The notes below the pieces were generated by a model. The model searched no databases and was not told the origin of the DNA. It saw nothing but the letters and a program-made list of their open reading frames with translations. The translations under genes and the position numbers were made by a program. A DNA stretch of 64,000 nucleotides, from NCBI GenBank assembly GCA_021776825.1, contig JAJFFG010000001.1:1-64000 (forward strand). The letters are read 5' to 3'. This document shows, one piece after another, positions 18,806-27,211 of the stretch; the stretch's first letter is position 1, and every line of letters starts with the position of its first letter. This DNA is from Planctomycetota bacterium. Its GTDB lineage: Bacteria > Planctomycetota > JAJSAM01 > JAJVHW01.

Positions 18806-19438
18806 TCAGCGCGCGTCGACGTCGACCGCGACCATGCGCAGTAGTTCATGCTGCGACTCGGGGCCGACCGTGATCGGCTGATCCACAGGTAGCTGGAGCA
18901 ACTCGGCCGTCATCCACTTCACCGCGCCGTTGCCGTAGAGCACGTTGATGCCCCCGTCGTGGTGCGGCGTGGCTCCGTCGAGACCCTGCCGGTCACACGC
19001 GATGATCGAGCGACGCCCGTCATCCGCATGCAGTGGGTACTTCGAGAAGTCCCGCACCGCGTACGAGCAAAGCGCCGCGGCGTTGGTCTCCTCGTCCCAG
19101 GCCTCTCGATCCGCGTCGGTGCGCGGGAAGCGCGCCGCTGGATCAGCGGGACAGAGCAGCAGTTCCTCGTCGCCGAACTTCAGTTGCACCCGCGCGCGCC
19201 GCCACGCGAGAAACAGGTCGGCGCCGTCGTGGGGCGGCCGCCCCGGCGACTCGAGCCGTTGGATGTGATAGAGCCCGCCCAGTTCGTGCAGGTTCTCGAC
19301 GCATCGAGCGCGATTCGCGCGTCCGATTCCAATGGGGATCAGCACCGCCGCCGACGCCGCTAGCGTCGCCATGATCGTGATGGCAACCAGGATCTCGATG
19401 AGCGAGAACCCCTGGTGACCGTGAGAGCAAGTCCGCAT
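18806..19438 (-). CDS. Type IV pilin-like / type II secretion pseudopilin with planctomycete-type C-terminal domain
   Basis: 210 residues. The start at 19438 gives MRTCSHGHQG|FSLIEILVAITIM, a classic type III (prepilin peptidase) signal with Phe +1 and Glu +5 and a 20-residue hydrophobic helix. The C-terminal part has C-x-E-N-L, LLCPAD, SYAVRDFSKYPL, CDRQGLDG, PHHDGGINVLYGNG and ITVGPESQHELLRM. This is the H-x9-DG type domain common in planctomycete pseudopilins. The same domain is found on two membrane proteins at 23900-25557. The prepilin peptidase and secretion machinery are not in the window. Confidence 0.85.
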   Translation of the reverse strand: MRTCSHGHQGFSLIEILVAITIMATLAASAAVLIPIGIGRANRARCVENLHELGGLYHIQRLESPGRPPHDGADLFLAWRRARVQLKFGDEELLLCPADPAARFPRTDADREAWDEETNAAALCSYAVRDFSKYPLHADDGRRSIIACDRQGLDGATPHHDGGINVLYGNGAVKWMTAELLQLPVDQPITVGPESQHELLRMVAVDVDAR

Positions 19439-19904
19439 CGCACACCTCCGTGCGATCCCCTGAACTTGCGATCCACCTCGGGTCTGCGATCCCACTCCAT
19501 CGGGCGTGCGGCGCTTGGCCGGTCCGCCCGATCCGTACTCGTGAAGACGTTCCCGACGACCACGCGGTTGCAGCGCCGCGCCCGTGGAAATCGCATCGGC
19601 GCCCCGGTCGCCAGCTCGGATCGTTCACGAGGGTTGCGCGCGACGTGGCGAGGAACGCCACGAACGCCAACAGCGGTGCGCATGCGGCGACTCGCGCGCG
19701 CGCCAAGGACCGTCCTGAGCGAGGACAGAGCGCAAAGATCAAGGAGCAGCTGCGAACGCGACGTAGGAGCGTCTCGGAGCAGGTGCGACGCAGAGATTGG
19801 TGCTCTGGACCGCGCAGGCGCGTGAGTCCTCGTGCACGATGCGGGCTCCGGACCGGGGCGCCGTGCAGAGTGCGCAGCGATGCGCGTTGTCGAGTGCTGG
19901 GTGT
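19439..19904. repeat. Gap of 466 bases containing inverted-repeat family 2, copy 2
   Basis: No gene seen. The core ATCGTTCACGAGG (19620-19632) and its inverted relative CCTCGTGCACGAT (19828-19840) bound about 220 bases. The arms are shorter and less exact than in copy 1 (15724-15846). The gap lies between the start of the pseudopilin gene and the end of the RRM gene, so it also holds the pseudopilin promoter, which I could not place. Confidence 0.5.
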
Positions 19905-20483
19905 TTACCAGTCGCCCTTGTCGCGCTTGTGCTTGCTACGTCGCTCGCCGCGCGAGCCGCGTGGCTTGTCACCGAGCGCGCCGCCGTCGTCGTCCGGCGG
20001 GGGAGGTCCGCCACCGCCGCGGAAGCCGCCGCCACCACCACCACCGCGATAGCCACCGCCGCCGCCACCGCCCTGGTAGCCGCCACCGCCGCCACCACTG
20101 CCGCCGCGATAGCCACCGCCACCGCCGCCGCCGCCCTGGTAGCCGCCACCGCCGCCACTACTGCCGCCGCGATAGCCACCGCCACCACCGCCACCGCCGC
20201 CGCCACCGCGGTATCCACCGCCACCGGGAGGAGGGCCGGCGCCGCGCGGGCGCGCCTCATTGATCCGCAGGTTGCGGCCCTGGAAGTCGGCACCGTCCAG
20301 TGCGGCGATCGCCTTCAGCGCGCCCGCGTCTTCCATCTCCGCGAAGCCAAAGCCACGCGGCCGGCCAGTCTCGCGGTCCATCGGTAGGGCAACCGAAATC
20401 ACCTCTCCGTGCTGGCCCAACAGTTCTTTGAGCTCCTGCTCGGTCGCACGGAACGGCAGGTTTCCCAGGTACAGCTTCTTCAT
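19905..20483 (-). CDS. Glycine-rich RRM RNA-binding protein
   Basis: 192 residues. Residues 1-78 are one RNA recognition motif: RNP2 LYLGNL (4-9) and RNP1 RGFGFAEM (43-50), with the aromatic residues that stack on RNA. Residues about 85-170 are almost pure Gly with regularly spaced Tyr/Arg (GGYRGG, GGYQGG repeats), like eukaryotic GRP proteins and cyanobacterial cold-shock RRM proteins. The tail RRSKHKRDKGDW is basic. It probably binds single-stranded RNA and may be a chaperone or cold-shock protein. The Gly/Tyr/Arg tract is the kind that can phase-separate (inference). Confidence 0.9.
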   Translation of the reverse strand: MKKLYLGNLPFRATEQELKELLGQHGEVISVALPMDRETGRPRGFGFAEMEDAGALKAIAALDGADFQGRNLRINEARPRGAGPPPGGGGYRGGGGGGGGGGGYRGGSSGGGGGYQGGGGGGGGYRGGSGGGGGGYQGGGGGGGYRGGGGGGGFRGGGGPPPPDDDGGALGDKPRGSRGERRSKHKRDKGDW

Positions 20484-20621
20484 ATCTCTCTCGCAGTGTC
20501 GCGCTCACGCCGGACGGACACAGGAACACCATGCGGAGCGGCCGCGTCTGGGGCGGCGCATCCCGCGAAGTGCCGAGCGCCTCGCGAGCGCGGGTGATCT
20601 GGTCGGTCGTGAATTCGTAGC

Positions 20622-20643
20622 GGGCGGCTCTCTCTGTCCGCCC
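20622..20643. repeat. Degenerate copy of the GGGCGG...CCGCCC palindrome
   Basis: GGGCGG at 20622-20627 pairs with CCGCCC at 20638-20643, but the inner bases do not pair perfectly. It lies in the gap downstream of the SDR gene and upstream of the RRM gene. It resembles the ends of the 260-bp elements described elsewhere and may be a decayed copy or a terminator hairpin. Confidence 0.4.
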
Positions 20644-20695
20644 CGTGGCCTCCGGTAGGTCCACCGCTACGGTAGCCGGACGGCGTGGCTCGACG

Positions 20696-21547
20696 CTACT
20701 CTCCGGAGGATTCTCTGGATTCCAGCGATTCACGGCCGGCGCGGAGCGCAGCCGAAGACGACGCGAGGAGCTCCTTGGCGAGCACGGCTCCAGTCGCTCG
20801 CGCCGTCCACGATCTTGGCAGGAAGCGCTGCAGCCCCGCGGTCATCTTGTTGAGTGCCCCCGTCACGACCGACGGCCCGCCGCCGAGCCCGTCCAGCGCG
20901 GCGTCGACCACTGGTCCCGGCTCCATCCCGCCGGACTTGCGGCCCATGTGCGCCATCTCCGCGAACTCGGTCCGCGTCTCGCCAGGGCACAGTCCGATCA
21001 CGTCGACTGCAGAACCGCGCAGCTCGACCCAGAGTGACTCGGCAAGCATCAGGTCGAACGCCTTCGTCGCGCCGTAGAGCGCGAACCATGGCGTCGGCTG
21101 GAACCCCGCGACCGACGAGACGATCACGATCCCACCTCGGTCTCGCGTGAGCATCGACGGCAGGAACGCGTGAACTAGCCGCACGGGCGACTCGCAGTTC
21201 AGCCGCACCATGCGCACGTCCGACTCGACGTCGTGATCCTCGAAGCGACCCGAGTACCCGAACCCGGCGTTGACGACGAGCAGACCGATCTCGCGCTCGC
21301 CGATCGCCTCGACGAGCGCCTCGTGAGCGCCGTCGTCCGTCAGGTCGAGCGGGACCACGAGAACCTCGACTCCGTGCGCTGTGCGCAGACGCGTCGCCAA
21401 CTCCTCCAGGCGGTCGGCGCGTCGCGCCGTTAACACCACCGGGAACCCGCGCCGAGCGAGCGACTCGGCGAAGCAGACACCGAGGCCCGACGACGCGCCG
21501 GTCACGAGTCCCCATCCGCCCTGTCGCGCGGGAGTCGTGCCCTTCAT
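20696..21547 (-). CDS. Short-chain dehydrogenase/reductase (classical SDR, DltE-like)
   Basis: 283 residues. Rossmann motif TGASSGLG (16-23), NAG, SSVAGF and the catalytic Y-x3-K in LYGATKAF. RRADRLEELA after beta2 suggests an NADP(H) preference. C-terminal helices beyond the core are typical of the DltE/SadH-like group. It should oxidise or reduce an alcohol or ketone of unknown identity. Its ATG overlaps the stop of the methyltransferase gene (ATGA), so it is the last gene of the lipB-lipA operon. Confidence 0.9.
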   Translation of the reverse strand: MKGTTPARQGGWGLVTGASSGLGVCFAESLARRGFPVVLTARRADRLEELATRLRTAHGVEVLVVPLDLTDDGAHEALVEAIGEREIGLLVVNAGFGYSGRFEDHDVESDVRMVRLNCESPVRLVHAFLPSMLTRDRGGIVIVSSVAGFQPTPWFALYGATKAFDLMLAESLWVELRGSAVDVIGLCPGETRTEFAEMAHMGRKSGGMEPGPVVDAALDGLGGGPSVVTGALNKMTAGLQRFLPRSWTARATGAVLAKELLASSSAALRAGRESLESRESSGE

Positions 21548-22200
21548 GCGTTCCTCGTCATCAGGAACAGCATCTCACGACCGAGCCGAGGAGCGATCGA
21601 GTCGGTGGGGACTCGTGCGATGTCGATCGTGAAGCGAGCCCCGAAGCGGTGACGGATCTCGGCCTCGGTCGCACCGAATGGCGGCCCTTCCTCGACCTCG
21701 ATCGTGAAGAACAGGCCGAGCAACCGTCCGCCCGGTCGGAGGGCGTCGGCGACCGCGCGGACGTAGTCGTCGCGTCGCGTCGGATCGATCGCGCAGAAGC
21801 ACGTGTGCTCGAGGACGAGGTCGAACTCCGTCAGCTCCTCCGGCAGCGCGAACAGGTCGGCGACGCGCACGTCCATGGCGACGCCTGTATCCTCGGCCAA
21901 CTGGCGCGCGTGTGCGGCGGCATTCGGCGAGAGGTCGACGCCGGTGACGTCGAACCCCGTCGAGGCCAGCAGGCGCGCATCGTGTCCCGCACCGCACCCG
22001 GGCACGAGTGCACGACCGGTCGCTCCGACGAGGCCTTCCGCAATGGCCGAACGAAACGGAGGCGACGCGTCGCCGAGATCCCACGGCGTGTTGCCGTCGA
22101 TCCACCGCGCATCCCAAGCGCCGCCGTCGAGGGGTCCCTTGGGGCGACCGGCGACGTCGCGGAACGGCACGTCGCCCGGTGGGGTGGCGTCGGCGCTCAC
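21544..22200 (-). CDS. Thiopurine-methyltransferase-like SAM methyltransferase
   Basis: 218 residues from the GTG at 22200, which overlaps the lipA stop (GTGA). WDARWIDGNTPWDLG is the TPMT-family N-terminal motif (WxxRW...PWD). RALVPGCGAGHDARLLA is SAM motif I and GVDLSPNA the end of beta2. LVLEHTCFCAIDP is the family's active-site strand. TPMT-type enzymes methylate sulfur, selenium or halide nucleophiles; which applies here is unknown. A link with selenium handling is possible but speculative. Confidence 0.85.
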   Translation of the reverse strand: MSADATPPGDVPFRDVAGRPKGPLDGGAWDARWIDGNTPWDLGDASPPFRSAIAEGLVGATGRALVPGCGAGHDARLLASTGFDVTGVDLSPNAAAHARQLAEDTGVAMDVRVADLFALPEELTEFDLVLEHTCFCAIDPTRRDDYVRAVADALRPGGRLLGLFFTIEVEEGPPFGATEAEIRHRFGARFTIDIARVPTDSIAPRLGREMLFLMTRNA

Positions 22201-23135
22201 GCGCCGTTCGAGGTCTGCGGCTGGTCCGCGTCGCGAAGCTCGCTCGGACGACGCCCAGCGGCCTGCTTCTCGGCGTGGTAGCTCGACCGGACGAGCGGCC
22301 CGCACTCGCCGTGGCGGAAGCCGAGCTCTCGGCACGTGCGCGTCCAGCCCTTGAACTCGTCCGGCGTCACGTAGCGGTCCACAGGCAGGTAGAACGCGCT
22401 CTTCTCGGGCGCGAGGTACTGGCCGATCGTCACGAGCTCGACGCCGACGGCGCGTAGGTCCGTCAGCACCTGCAGGATCTCGGGATCGGTCTCGCCGAGC
22501 CCGACCATCATGCCGCTCTTCGTCGGCACGTCGGGCGCGAGCTCGCGAGCGCGCTGAAGTACGCCGAGCGACACCTGGTAGTCGCCGCCCTTGCGCGCCA
22601 CCGGGAACAGTCGCGGCACGGTCTCGATGTTGTGGTTGAGGATGTCCGGCTTCGCGGCCAGCACCATCTCGAGCGCGCCCTCGGTCGTATTGCGGAAGTC
22701 GGGGATCAGCACCTCGACGGCGCAGCCGGGCGCATCGGCGCGCACGCGATCGATCGTCTCGGCCCAGACCGCGGCACCGCCGTCCGGCAGGTCGTCACGA
22801 TCGACACTCGTGATGACGACGTGGCGCAGGTCGAGCTTCACGACCGCCTCGGCGACACGTCGCGGCTCGTCGAGATCGAGCGCCAGCGGCTTGCCCTTCG
22901 AGACCGCACAGTACCGACAGCCGCGCGTGCAGACCTCGCCGAGGATCATGAACGTGGCGGTGCCGATGTCCCAGCACTCGCCTCGGTTCGGGCAGCGCGC
23001 GCTCTGGCAGACCGTGTGGAGGTCGAGACCGTCCACGAGACCGGCCACTCGGCTGTACTCTTCGCCGCCGCCGAGAGGACGTCGGAACCACTTCGGGAGC
23101 CGGCGCTTCGGCGGCTCGCGGACAACGTCGGTCAT
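22197..23135 (-). CDS. lipA: Lipoyl synthase
   Basis: 312 residues. Both cluster motifs of LipA are present: the auxiliary cluster C43-x4-C48-x5-C54 (CQSARCPNRGEC) and the radical-SAM cluster C69-TRG-C73-RY-C76. The family block PDILNHNIETV follows, and the C-terminal serine that ligates the auxiliary cluster sits in the RSSYHA stretch. The enzyme inserts two sulfur atoms into octanoyl groups on the E2 and GcvH proteins. The start at 23135 overlaps the lipB stop by four bases, so the two lipoate genes are coupled. Confidence 0.95.
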   Translation of the reverse strand: MTDVVREPPKRRLPKWFRRPLGGGEEYSRVAGLVDGLDLHTVCQSARCPNRGECWDIGTATFMILGEVCTRGCRYCAVSKGKPLALDLDEPRRVAEAVVKLDLRHVVITSVDRDDLPDGGAAVWAETIDRVRADAPGCAVEVLIPDFRNTTEGALEMVLAAKPDILNHNIETVPRLFPVARKGGDYQVSLGVLQRARELAPDVPTKSGMMVGLGETDPEILQVLTDLRAVGVELVTIGQYLAPEKSAFYLPVDRYVTPDEFKGWTRTCRELGFRHGECGPLVRSSYHAEKQAAGRRPSELRDADQPQTSNGA

Positions 23136-23806
23136 CGCGTCTCCTCGGCGCCGCGGAAGGCGCTCTCGATCCGGTCCATCACCTCGTCGACAGGGACCGT
23201 GCGACCGAGCACGCCCTCCATCGTCGCCACAGCCCGGCCCTGGATGCCGCACGGCACGATCAGCCCGAACCCCGCGAGATCCGTCGCGACGTTCAACGCG
23301 AACCCGTGGAGCGAGATGCCCGCGGAGACGCGAATGCCCATGGCGGCGATCTTGCCCTGCGCCGTCCACACTCCGGTGTGCTCCGGCTCGCGGAACGCAT
23401 CGATGCCGTAGCCCTCGCGCAGCACGTCGATCAGCAGCCCCTCCATCGCGTGGAGGTGGTCGCGTGGACCCCAGCGCCGCCGCCGCAGATCGAGGATCGG
23501 GTAGCCGACCACCTGCCCCGGACCGTGGTACGTGACGTCGCCGCCACGATCGGAGTCGACGACCTCGACGCCGCGCGCCGTGAGCTCGTCGCGCGGGACC
23601 ACGAGGTTCGTGTCGGTCTTGGCGCGTCGCCCGAGCGTGACGACGGGCGGGTGCAGCAGCAGGTAGAGCGTCTCCGGACCGGTGCCGGCTCGCAGCGCAT
23701 CGGCGGCGGCGCGCTGGCTCGCGAGGGCGTTGGCATAGCCCACGAGACCCGGCCGCACGATGCGCAGCGGGAGGGTGGTGGGCGTGGCGGGGGAGATCGT
23801 CGACAT
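23132..23806 (-). CDS. lipB: Octanoyl-[ACP]:protein octanoyltransferase
   Basis: 224 residues. Family motifs: SDRGGDVTYHGPGQVVGYPI, the catalytic lysine in AQGKIAAMGIR and the catalytic cysteine in IVPCGI. LipB moves octanoate from acyl carrier protein to lipoyl domains, after which LipA adds sulfur. The start at 23806 (MSTISPATP) gives the usual length; the open frame continues upstream without family resemblance. It is first in the operon lipB-lipA-methyltransferase-SDR and diverges from the gene at 23900. Confidence 0.93.
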   Translation of the reverse strand: MSTISPATPTTLPLRIVRPGLVGYANALASQRAAADALRAGTGPETLYLLLHPPVVTLGRRAKTDTNLVVPRDELTARGVEVVDSDRGGDVTYHGPGQVVGYPILDLRRRRWGPRDHLHAMEGLLIDVLREGYGIDAFREPEHTGVWTAQGKIAAMGIRVSAGISLHGFALNVATDLAGFGLIVPCGIQGRAVATMEGVLGRTVPVDEVMDRIESAFRGAEETR

Positions 23807-23899
23807 AGACAGCAGGTGCTCTTGCGGCGTGAGCCCCGCAGAATAGCGACGGAATGGGGCGGTTCCGACCAATTGGCCCCGTCCGTCCGGAGGGGACCC

Positions 23900-24700
23900 A
23901 TGACCGAGACTCCAGCGCGGCGCTCGCTGTTCCAACAAGGCATCGGGGCGTTCGTCGGCGTCGTGGTGGTCGGGGGCGTTGGGGGCTTCCTCGGTGGTGG
24001 ACCCGGGCTCGTCATCGTGACGGCCGCCGGGGCGGCGATCGCGGCTGCGGCGAGCCTGTTCGCGTTCCTACGCGTCAAGGCACGTCGGCCGTACGGCGTC
24101 GCCGCGGGGTTCGCGCTTGGGGGGATCGTCCTCTTCGGCGTGGGGCTGGGAACAATCCAACTGGTCCGCCGGGTCCACGCTGCGGCGAGCTCCACGACGT
24201 GCGCGAATCAGCTGCGCGGGCTCGGCAACGCCTTCATGCAGCGCCAGATCATGGACGAGCAGTTCCAGCCGCAGAGCGGAGCGGCGTTGTTCGTCGTGTG
24301 GGCGCGAGCGGGTGTCTTCCGCGTCGACCCCGACGTCGTGGTCTGCCCGGGCGATCACACGCTCCCCCGCACCGACTCGGCGCGACGAGTGGCGGCTCTT
24401 GCCGCCATCCAGGACGCCGGCGATCCCGCGCTGGCGGATCTCGTGTCGTACGCCGTGCGTGACTTCGAGCGCTTCCCCCTGGACCCACATGCCGAACGGG
24501 CCGAGTGGCTGATGTGCGATCGCGGCGGCGCAGACGGAATGTCGCCCCACCATCCCAACGGCCTGAACGTCCTCTTCGACGACGGCGGGGTGAGGTTCCT
24601 CGATCGTCAGTCCCTCGGATTGGCGCCCGACCAACCGATCGTCGTCGGTCCGGATTCGAAGCACCCCGAGCTGAAGAAGATGCTCGTCCTCCGGAGATGA
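23900..24700 (+). CDS. Membrane protein carrying the pseudopilin-type H-x9-DG domain (paralogue 1)
   Basis: 266 residues, with GGAGGGG just before the ATG. The N-terminal 95 residues hold about three membrane segments (FVGVVVVGGVGGFLGG, LVIVTAAGAAIAAAASLFAF, AAGFALGGIVLFGVGLGTI) instead of a prepilin signal. The rest repeats the domain of the pseudopilin at 18806: TCANQL, VVCPGD, DLVSYAVRDFERFPLD, CDRGGADG, PHHPNGLNVLFDDG and PIVVGPDSKHPELKKM. No known function for this arrangement. Its stop overlaps the next start (ATGA). Confidence 0.7.
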   Translation: MTETPARRSLFQQGIGAFVGVVVVGGVGGFLGGGPGLVIVTAAGAAIAAAASLFAFLRVKARRPYGVAAGFALGGIVLFGVGLGTIQLVRRVHAAASSTTCANQLRGLGNAFMQRQIMDEQFQPQSGAALFVVWARAGVFRVDPDVVVCPGDHTLPRTDSARRVAALAAIQDAGDPALADLVSYAVRDFERFPLDPHAERAEWLMCDRGGADGMSPHHPNGLNVLFDDGGVRFLDRQSLGLAPDQPIVVGPDSKHPELKKMLVLRR

Positions 24701-25557
24701 GCACCGGTCCATCGGACGACGTCCCCGCGCCCCTGCGCCGGGGCGACACCGCTTCGGCGTTCCCGCGGCAGAGCCACGCTGGCTGCCTTGGACTGGCGCT
24801 CACGGCGGCGGTGCTCTCTGTCGCCGGGCTCTTCTTCGGCGTGTACGACGGTCGCAACGGCCCGGAGATGGCGACAGTGACTGGCGGCGTGCTCGTGGTC
24901 GGGAGCCTCGTGGTCGTGAACTCGCGGCGGCGTGCGCAACTCTCGGTCGCACCCGCCCTTGGTGTCCTCGTCGGCGCGTGTCTGATGCTCGTGCTCGGCG
25001 CGATCCCGGTGCTCACCCGACTGCCGCACGTTCGCACCCGGCGGACGATGTGCGCGAACCACCTTCGCCAGCTCGCCGGCATCTACATGACCGAGTCCAT
25101 CCCGGGGCGTACCGCTCCGTCCGGCGGCCTGGAGCCGTTCGTCACGTGGTGCGAGCGGCGTGTCGTCCGGACTGGGCAGGGCGATGTGTTCGTCTGCCCG
25201 GGCGATGCCGACATCCTCGATCTCGAGGACGACCCCGTCGGGCGGGTCGAGCGTCTCACAACCGCACGCGACGCTCCCCCGGCATCGACCGCCGACCTGG
25301 TGTCCTTCGCGGTCCGCGACGTGGCCCGCTACCCCTTCGACGCCGACGCGGGGCCGCCGGGATGGCTCATGTGCGACCGCCAGGGTCGCGACGGCCGCAC
25401 GCCGCATCATCGCGACGGCCTGAACGTCCTCTTCGATAACGGCGCCGTGAAGTTCCTCGATCGCGAGGACCTGGGCCTCGGACCCGACGAACCGATCGTG
25501 GTCGGCCCCGACTCAGAGCACCCGGAACTCCGGAAGATGATCCTCCCCGGTCGCTGA
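24697..25557 (+). CDS. Membrane protein carrying the pseudopilin-type H-x9-DG domain (paralogue 2)
   Basis: 286 residues, coupled to the preceding paralogue by an ATGA overlap. A 30-residue cytoplasmic leader is followed by about three membrane segments (CLGLALTAAVLSVAGLFFG, TVTGGVLVVGSLVVV, ALGVLVGACLMLVLGAI). The domain shared with 18806 and 23900 follows: MCANHLRQLAGIY, VFVCPGD, DLVSFAVRDVARYPFD, CDRQGRDG, PHHRDGLNVLFDNG and PIVVGPDSEHPELRKM. It probably arose with its neighbour by tandem duplication. Function unknown. Confidence 0.7.
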   Translation: MSTGPSDDVPAPLRRGDTASAFPRQSHAGCLGLALTAAVLSVAGLFFGVYDGRNGPEMATVTGGVLVVGSLVVVNSRRRAQLSVAPALGVLVGACLMLVLGAIPVLTRLPHVRTRRTMCANHLRQLAGIYMTESIPGRTAPSGGLEPFVTWCERRVVRTGQGDVFVCPGDADILDLEDDPVGRVERLTTARDAPPASTADLVSFAVRDVARYPFDADAGPPGWLMCDRQGRDGRTPHHRDGLNVLFDNGAVKFLDREDLGLGPDEPIVVGPDSEHPELRKMILPGR

Positions 25558-25919
25558 CCTTCGAGATGGGGGGCGGATCCACAGACGGGCCGTACGGGCG
25601 GATCTCCCGATCCGCCCCGCCCGCTGACGTCGCGCGGGCGGTCACTGTGGACGGCGCTCCGCGGACGACGCACGCGATGCGCAGGGCCAACGGTCGAGGG
25701 CGTCGCAGCCGATCGGCCGTTCGACGCCGGGGCATTATCGAGTTGCGACGTCGATCGCGCTTGACCGCCCGATCGACCGAAGTCGCCCGCTGCGCGCCGG
25801 CCACGCTCCTCGATCGCGCACCGCGCGTCGGCGCGGGCGGATCGGGAGATCCGCCGCGACGGCCCCCATGGCTGGCGTGCATCGTTGATCGGCCGCCACG
25901 CGTCCCTGAGACTACGCCG
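25558..25919. repeat. 260-bp element with inverted palindromic ends, copy 1
   Basis: The gap of 362 bases holds an element bounded by palindromes at 25596-25617 (arms GGGCGGATC/GATCCGCCC, loop TCCC) and 25836-25855 (arms GGCGGATC/GATCCGCC, loop GGGA). The two ends are inverted copies of each other, and the span from end to end is 260 bases. The inner flank GCCCGCTGACGTCGCGC and the block GGCGCTCCGCGGACGAC recur in the other copies. No coding capacity is evident. Confidence 0.7.
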
Positions 25920-27182
25920 ATGCTTCGCGCCATCCTGACCGCTGTGCTCGTCGCCGTCCTCACGCTTCCCGCCCTCGGCGGCGAACCCGGCAAGAAGGAG
26001 ACCGGCCTTCGTGCCGACGCCGCGAAGGCAGTGCTCACCTATGTCGACTGGTGCGCGCAGAACGGCGCTCCCGACGCCGGCAAGACCGCGCTCGCCGCAG
26101 CCAAGTCGCTCGGCGCGCCCGAAGACGCACTGACCGCCGCGGACGAGGCCCTCGACGACGCCGAGCAGACCGCTGACGACGCGGCCATCAAGAAGGCCCG
26201 CGGCATCCACGCACCGAAGATCGCCAAGATCCTCGACAAGCTCGCTGGCACGAAGCACGCCGCCGAGGACGATGAGCGGTTCGTCGCGTATCGGCTGGAC
26301 GCGATCCGCTGGGATGCGTCGAAGTCGCGCATGAAGAAGGCCGTCGGCTGGGTCAAGGGGCAGGACGACGACGACCACGGCTCGCTGCTCATGGCGCGCG
26401 CACGCGGCGTCGCCGGCGAGGCGGGATCGGTGTTCGACTCGCTGGAACTCGACCGTGCGAAGAAGGGCCTGCTGCTGCTCGGTTCGCCGGACCACGACCT
26501 CGTCGGGTTCGTGTCGCTGCCGAAGTCCTGGAAGAAGGGGAAGACCTACCCCGTGCTCGTCGGAGTCGACGGCGCGGGCAGCAACCACAAGGGCTACGGG
26601 GTGAAGTCGGCGAGCGCTCGCGGCTCGCGCGACGTGATCGTGCTGTCGCCCGTCACGCTGTCCAACACGAACGCGCTCGCGAAGAAGACGTACCCGCACT
26701 ATCCGCAGTCCGTGCTCGACGAGTGGGACAAGAAGCGGCTCGACTTCGACGGTCCCGGCGTGGACGCGCTGCTGCGCGTGATCAGCGCGCGCTTCGGCGG
26801 CGAGGACAAGGTGTTCCTCACGGGGTTCAGCGGCGGCGGTCAGTACACGTACTACAAGCTGCTGAAGGACCCCGAGCACGTGGCCGGCGCCGCTCCCGCG
26901 TGCGCCAACTTCGCGGGCAACGGCAAGCAGGGCGCGCCCGGCGCCGGCGACGACGGCGGACCGCCGGTCCTGCTGCTTACGGGCGAGAACGACAAGCACC
27001 GCGAGTTCACCCACGGCGACAAGAACTCGCCGGGGATCGAGCCCCAGACCGACCACGCCGAGAAGACGCTGAAGGGCCTCGGCTACACGAACTTCGAGCG
27101 CCGCATGGTGAAGGCCGGACACAGCCCTCTGCACAACCTCGTCTACGAGTTCATCGACGAGGTCCTCGCCGGCAAGCGCTGA
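25920..27182 (+). CDS. Secreted alpha/beta-hydrolase (esterase/PHB-depolymerase-like)
   Basis: 420 residues. Signal peptide MLRAILTAVLVAVLTLPALGG. An Ala/Lys/Asp-rich helical region reaches to about residue 170. The hydrolase core follows: LVGVDGAGSNHKGYG (oxyanion region), nucleophile elbow GFSGGG in VFLTGFSGGGQYTYY, acid-strand LLLTGENDKHREF and a probable catalytic His in KAGHSPLHNLVYEF. Ester or polyester hydrolysis outside the cytoplasm is likely; the substrate is unknown. The start at 25920 is chosen for its signal peptide; the open frame upstream runs through a repeat element. Confidence 0.8.
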   Translation: MLRAILTAVLVAVLTLPALGGEPGKKETGLRADAAKAVLTYVDWCAQNGAPDAGKTALAAAKSLGAPEDALTAADEALDDAEQTADDAAIKKARGIHAPKIAKILDKLAGTKHAAEDDERFVAYRLDAIRWDASKSRMKKAVGWVKGQDDDDHGSLLMARARGVAGEAGSVFDSLELDRAKKGLLLLGSPDHDLVGFVSLPKSWKKGKTYPVLVGVDGAGSNHKGYGVKSASARGSRDVIVLSPVTLSNTNALAKKTYPHYPQSVLDEWDKKRLDFDGPGVDALLRVISARFGGEDKVFLTGFSGGGQYTYYKLLKDPEHVAGAAPACANFAGNGKQGAPGAGDDGGPPVLLLTGENDKHREFTHGDKNSPGIEPQTDHAEKTLKGLGYTNFERRMVKAGHSPLHNLVYEFIDEVLAGKR

Positions 27183-27211
27183 GCGCGGGCTCCGCGCCGG
27201 CTGCTCGCGCC

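Noticed and set aside
19797..20387. Ala/Thr/Val-rich plus-strand open frame
   Set aside because: It is the complement of the Gly-rich tail of the RRM gene.
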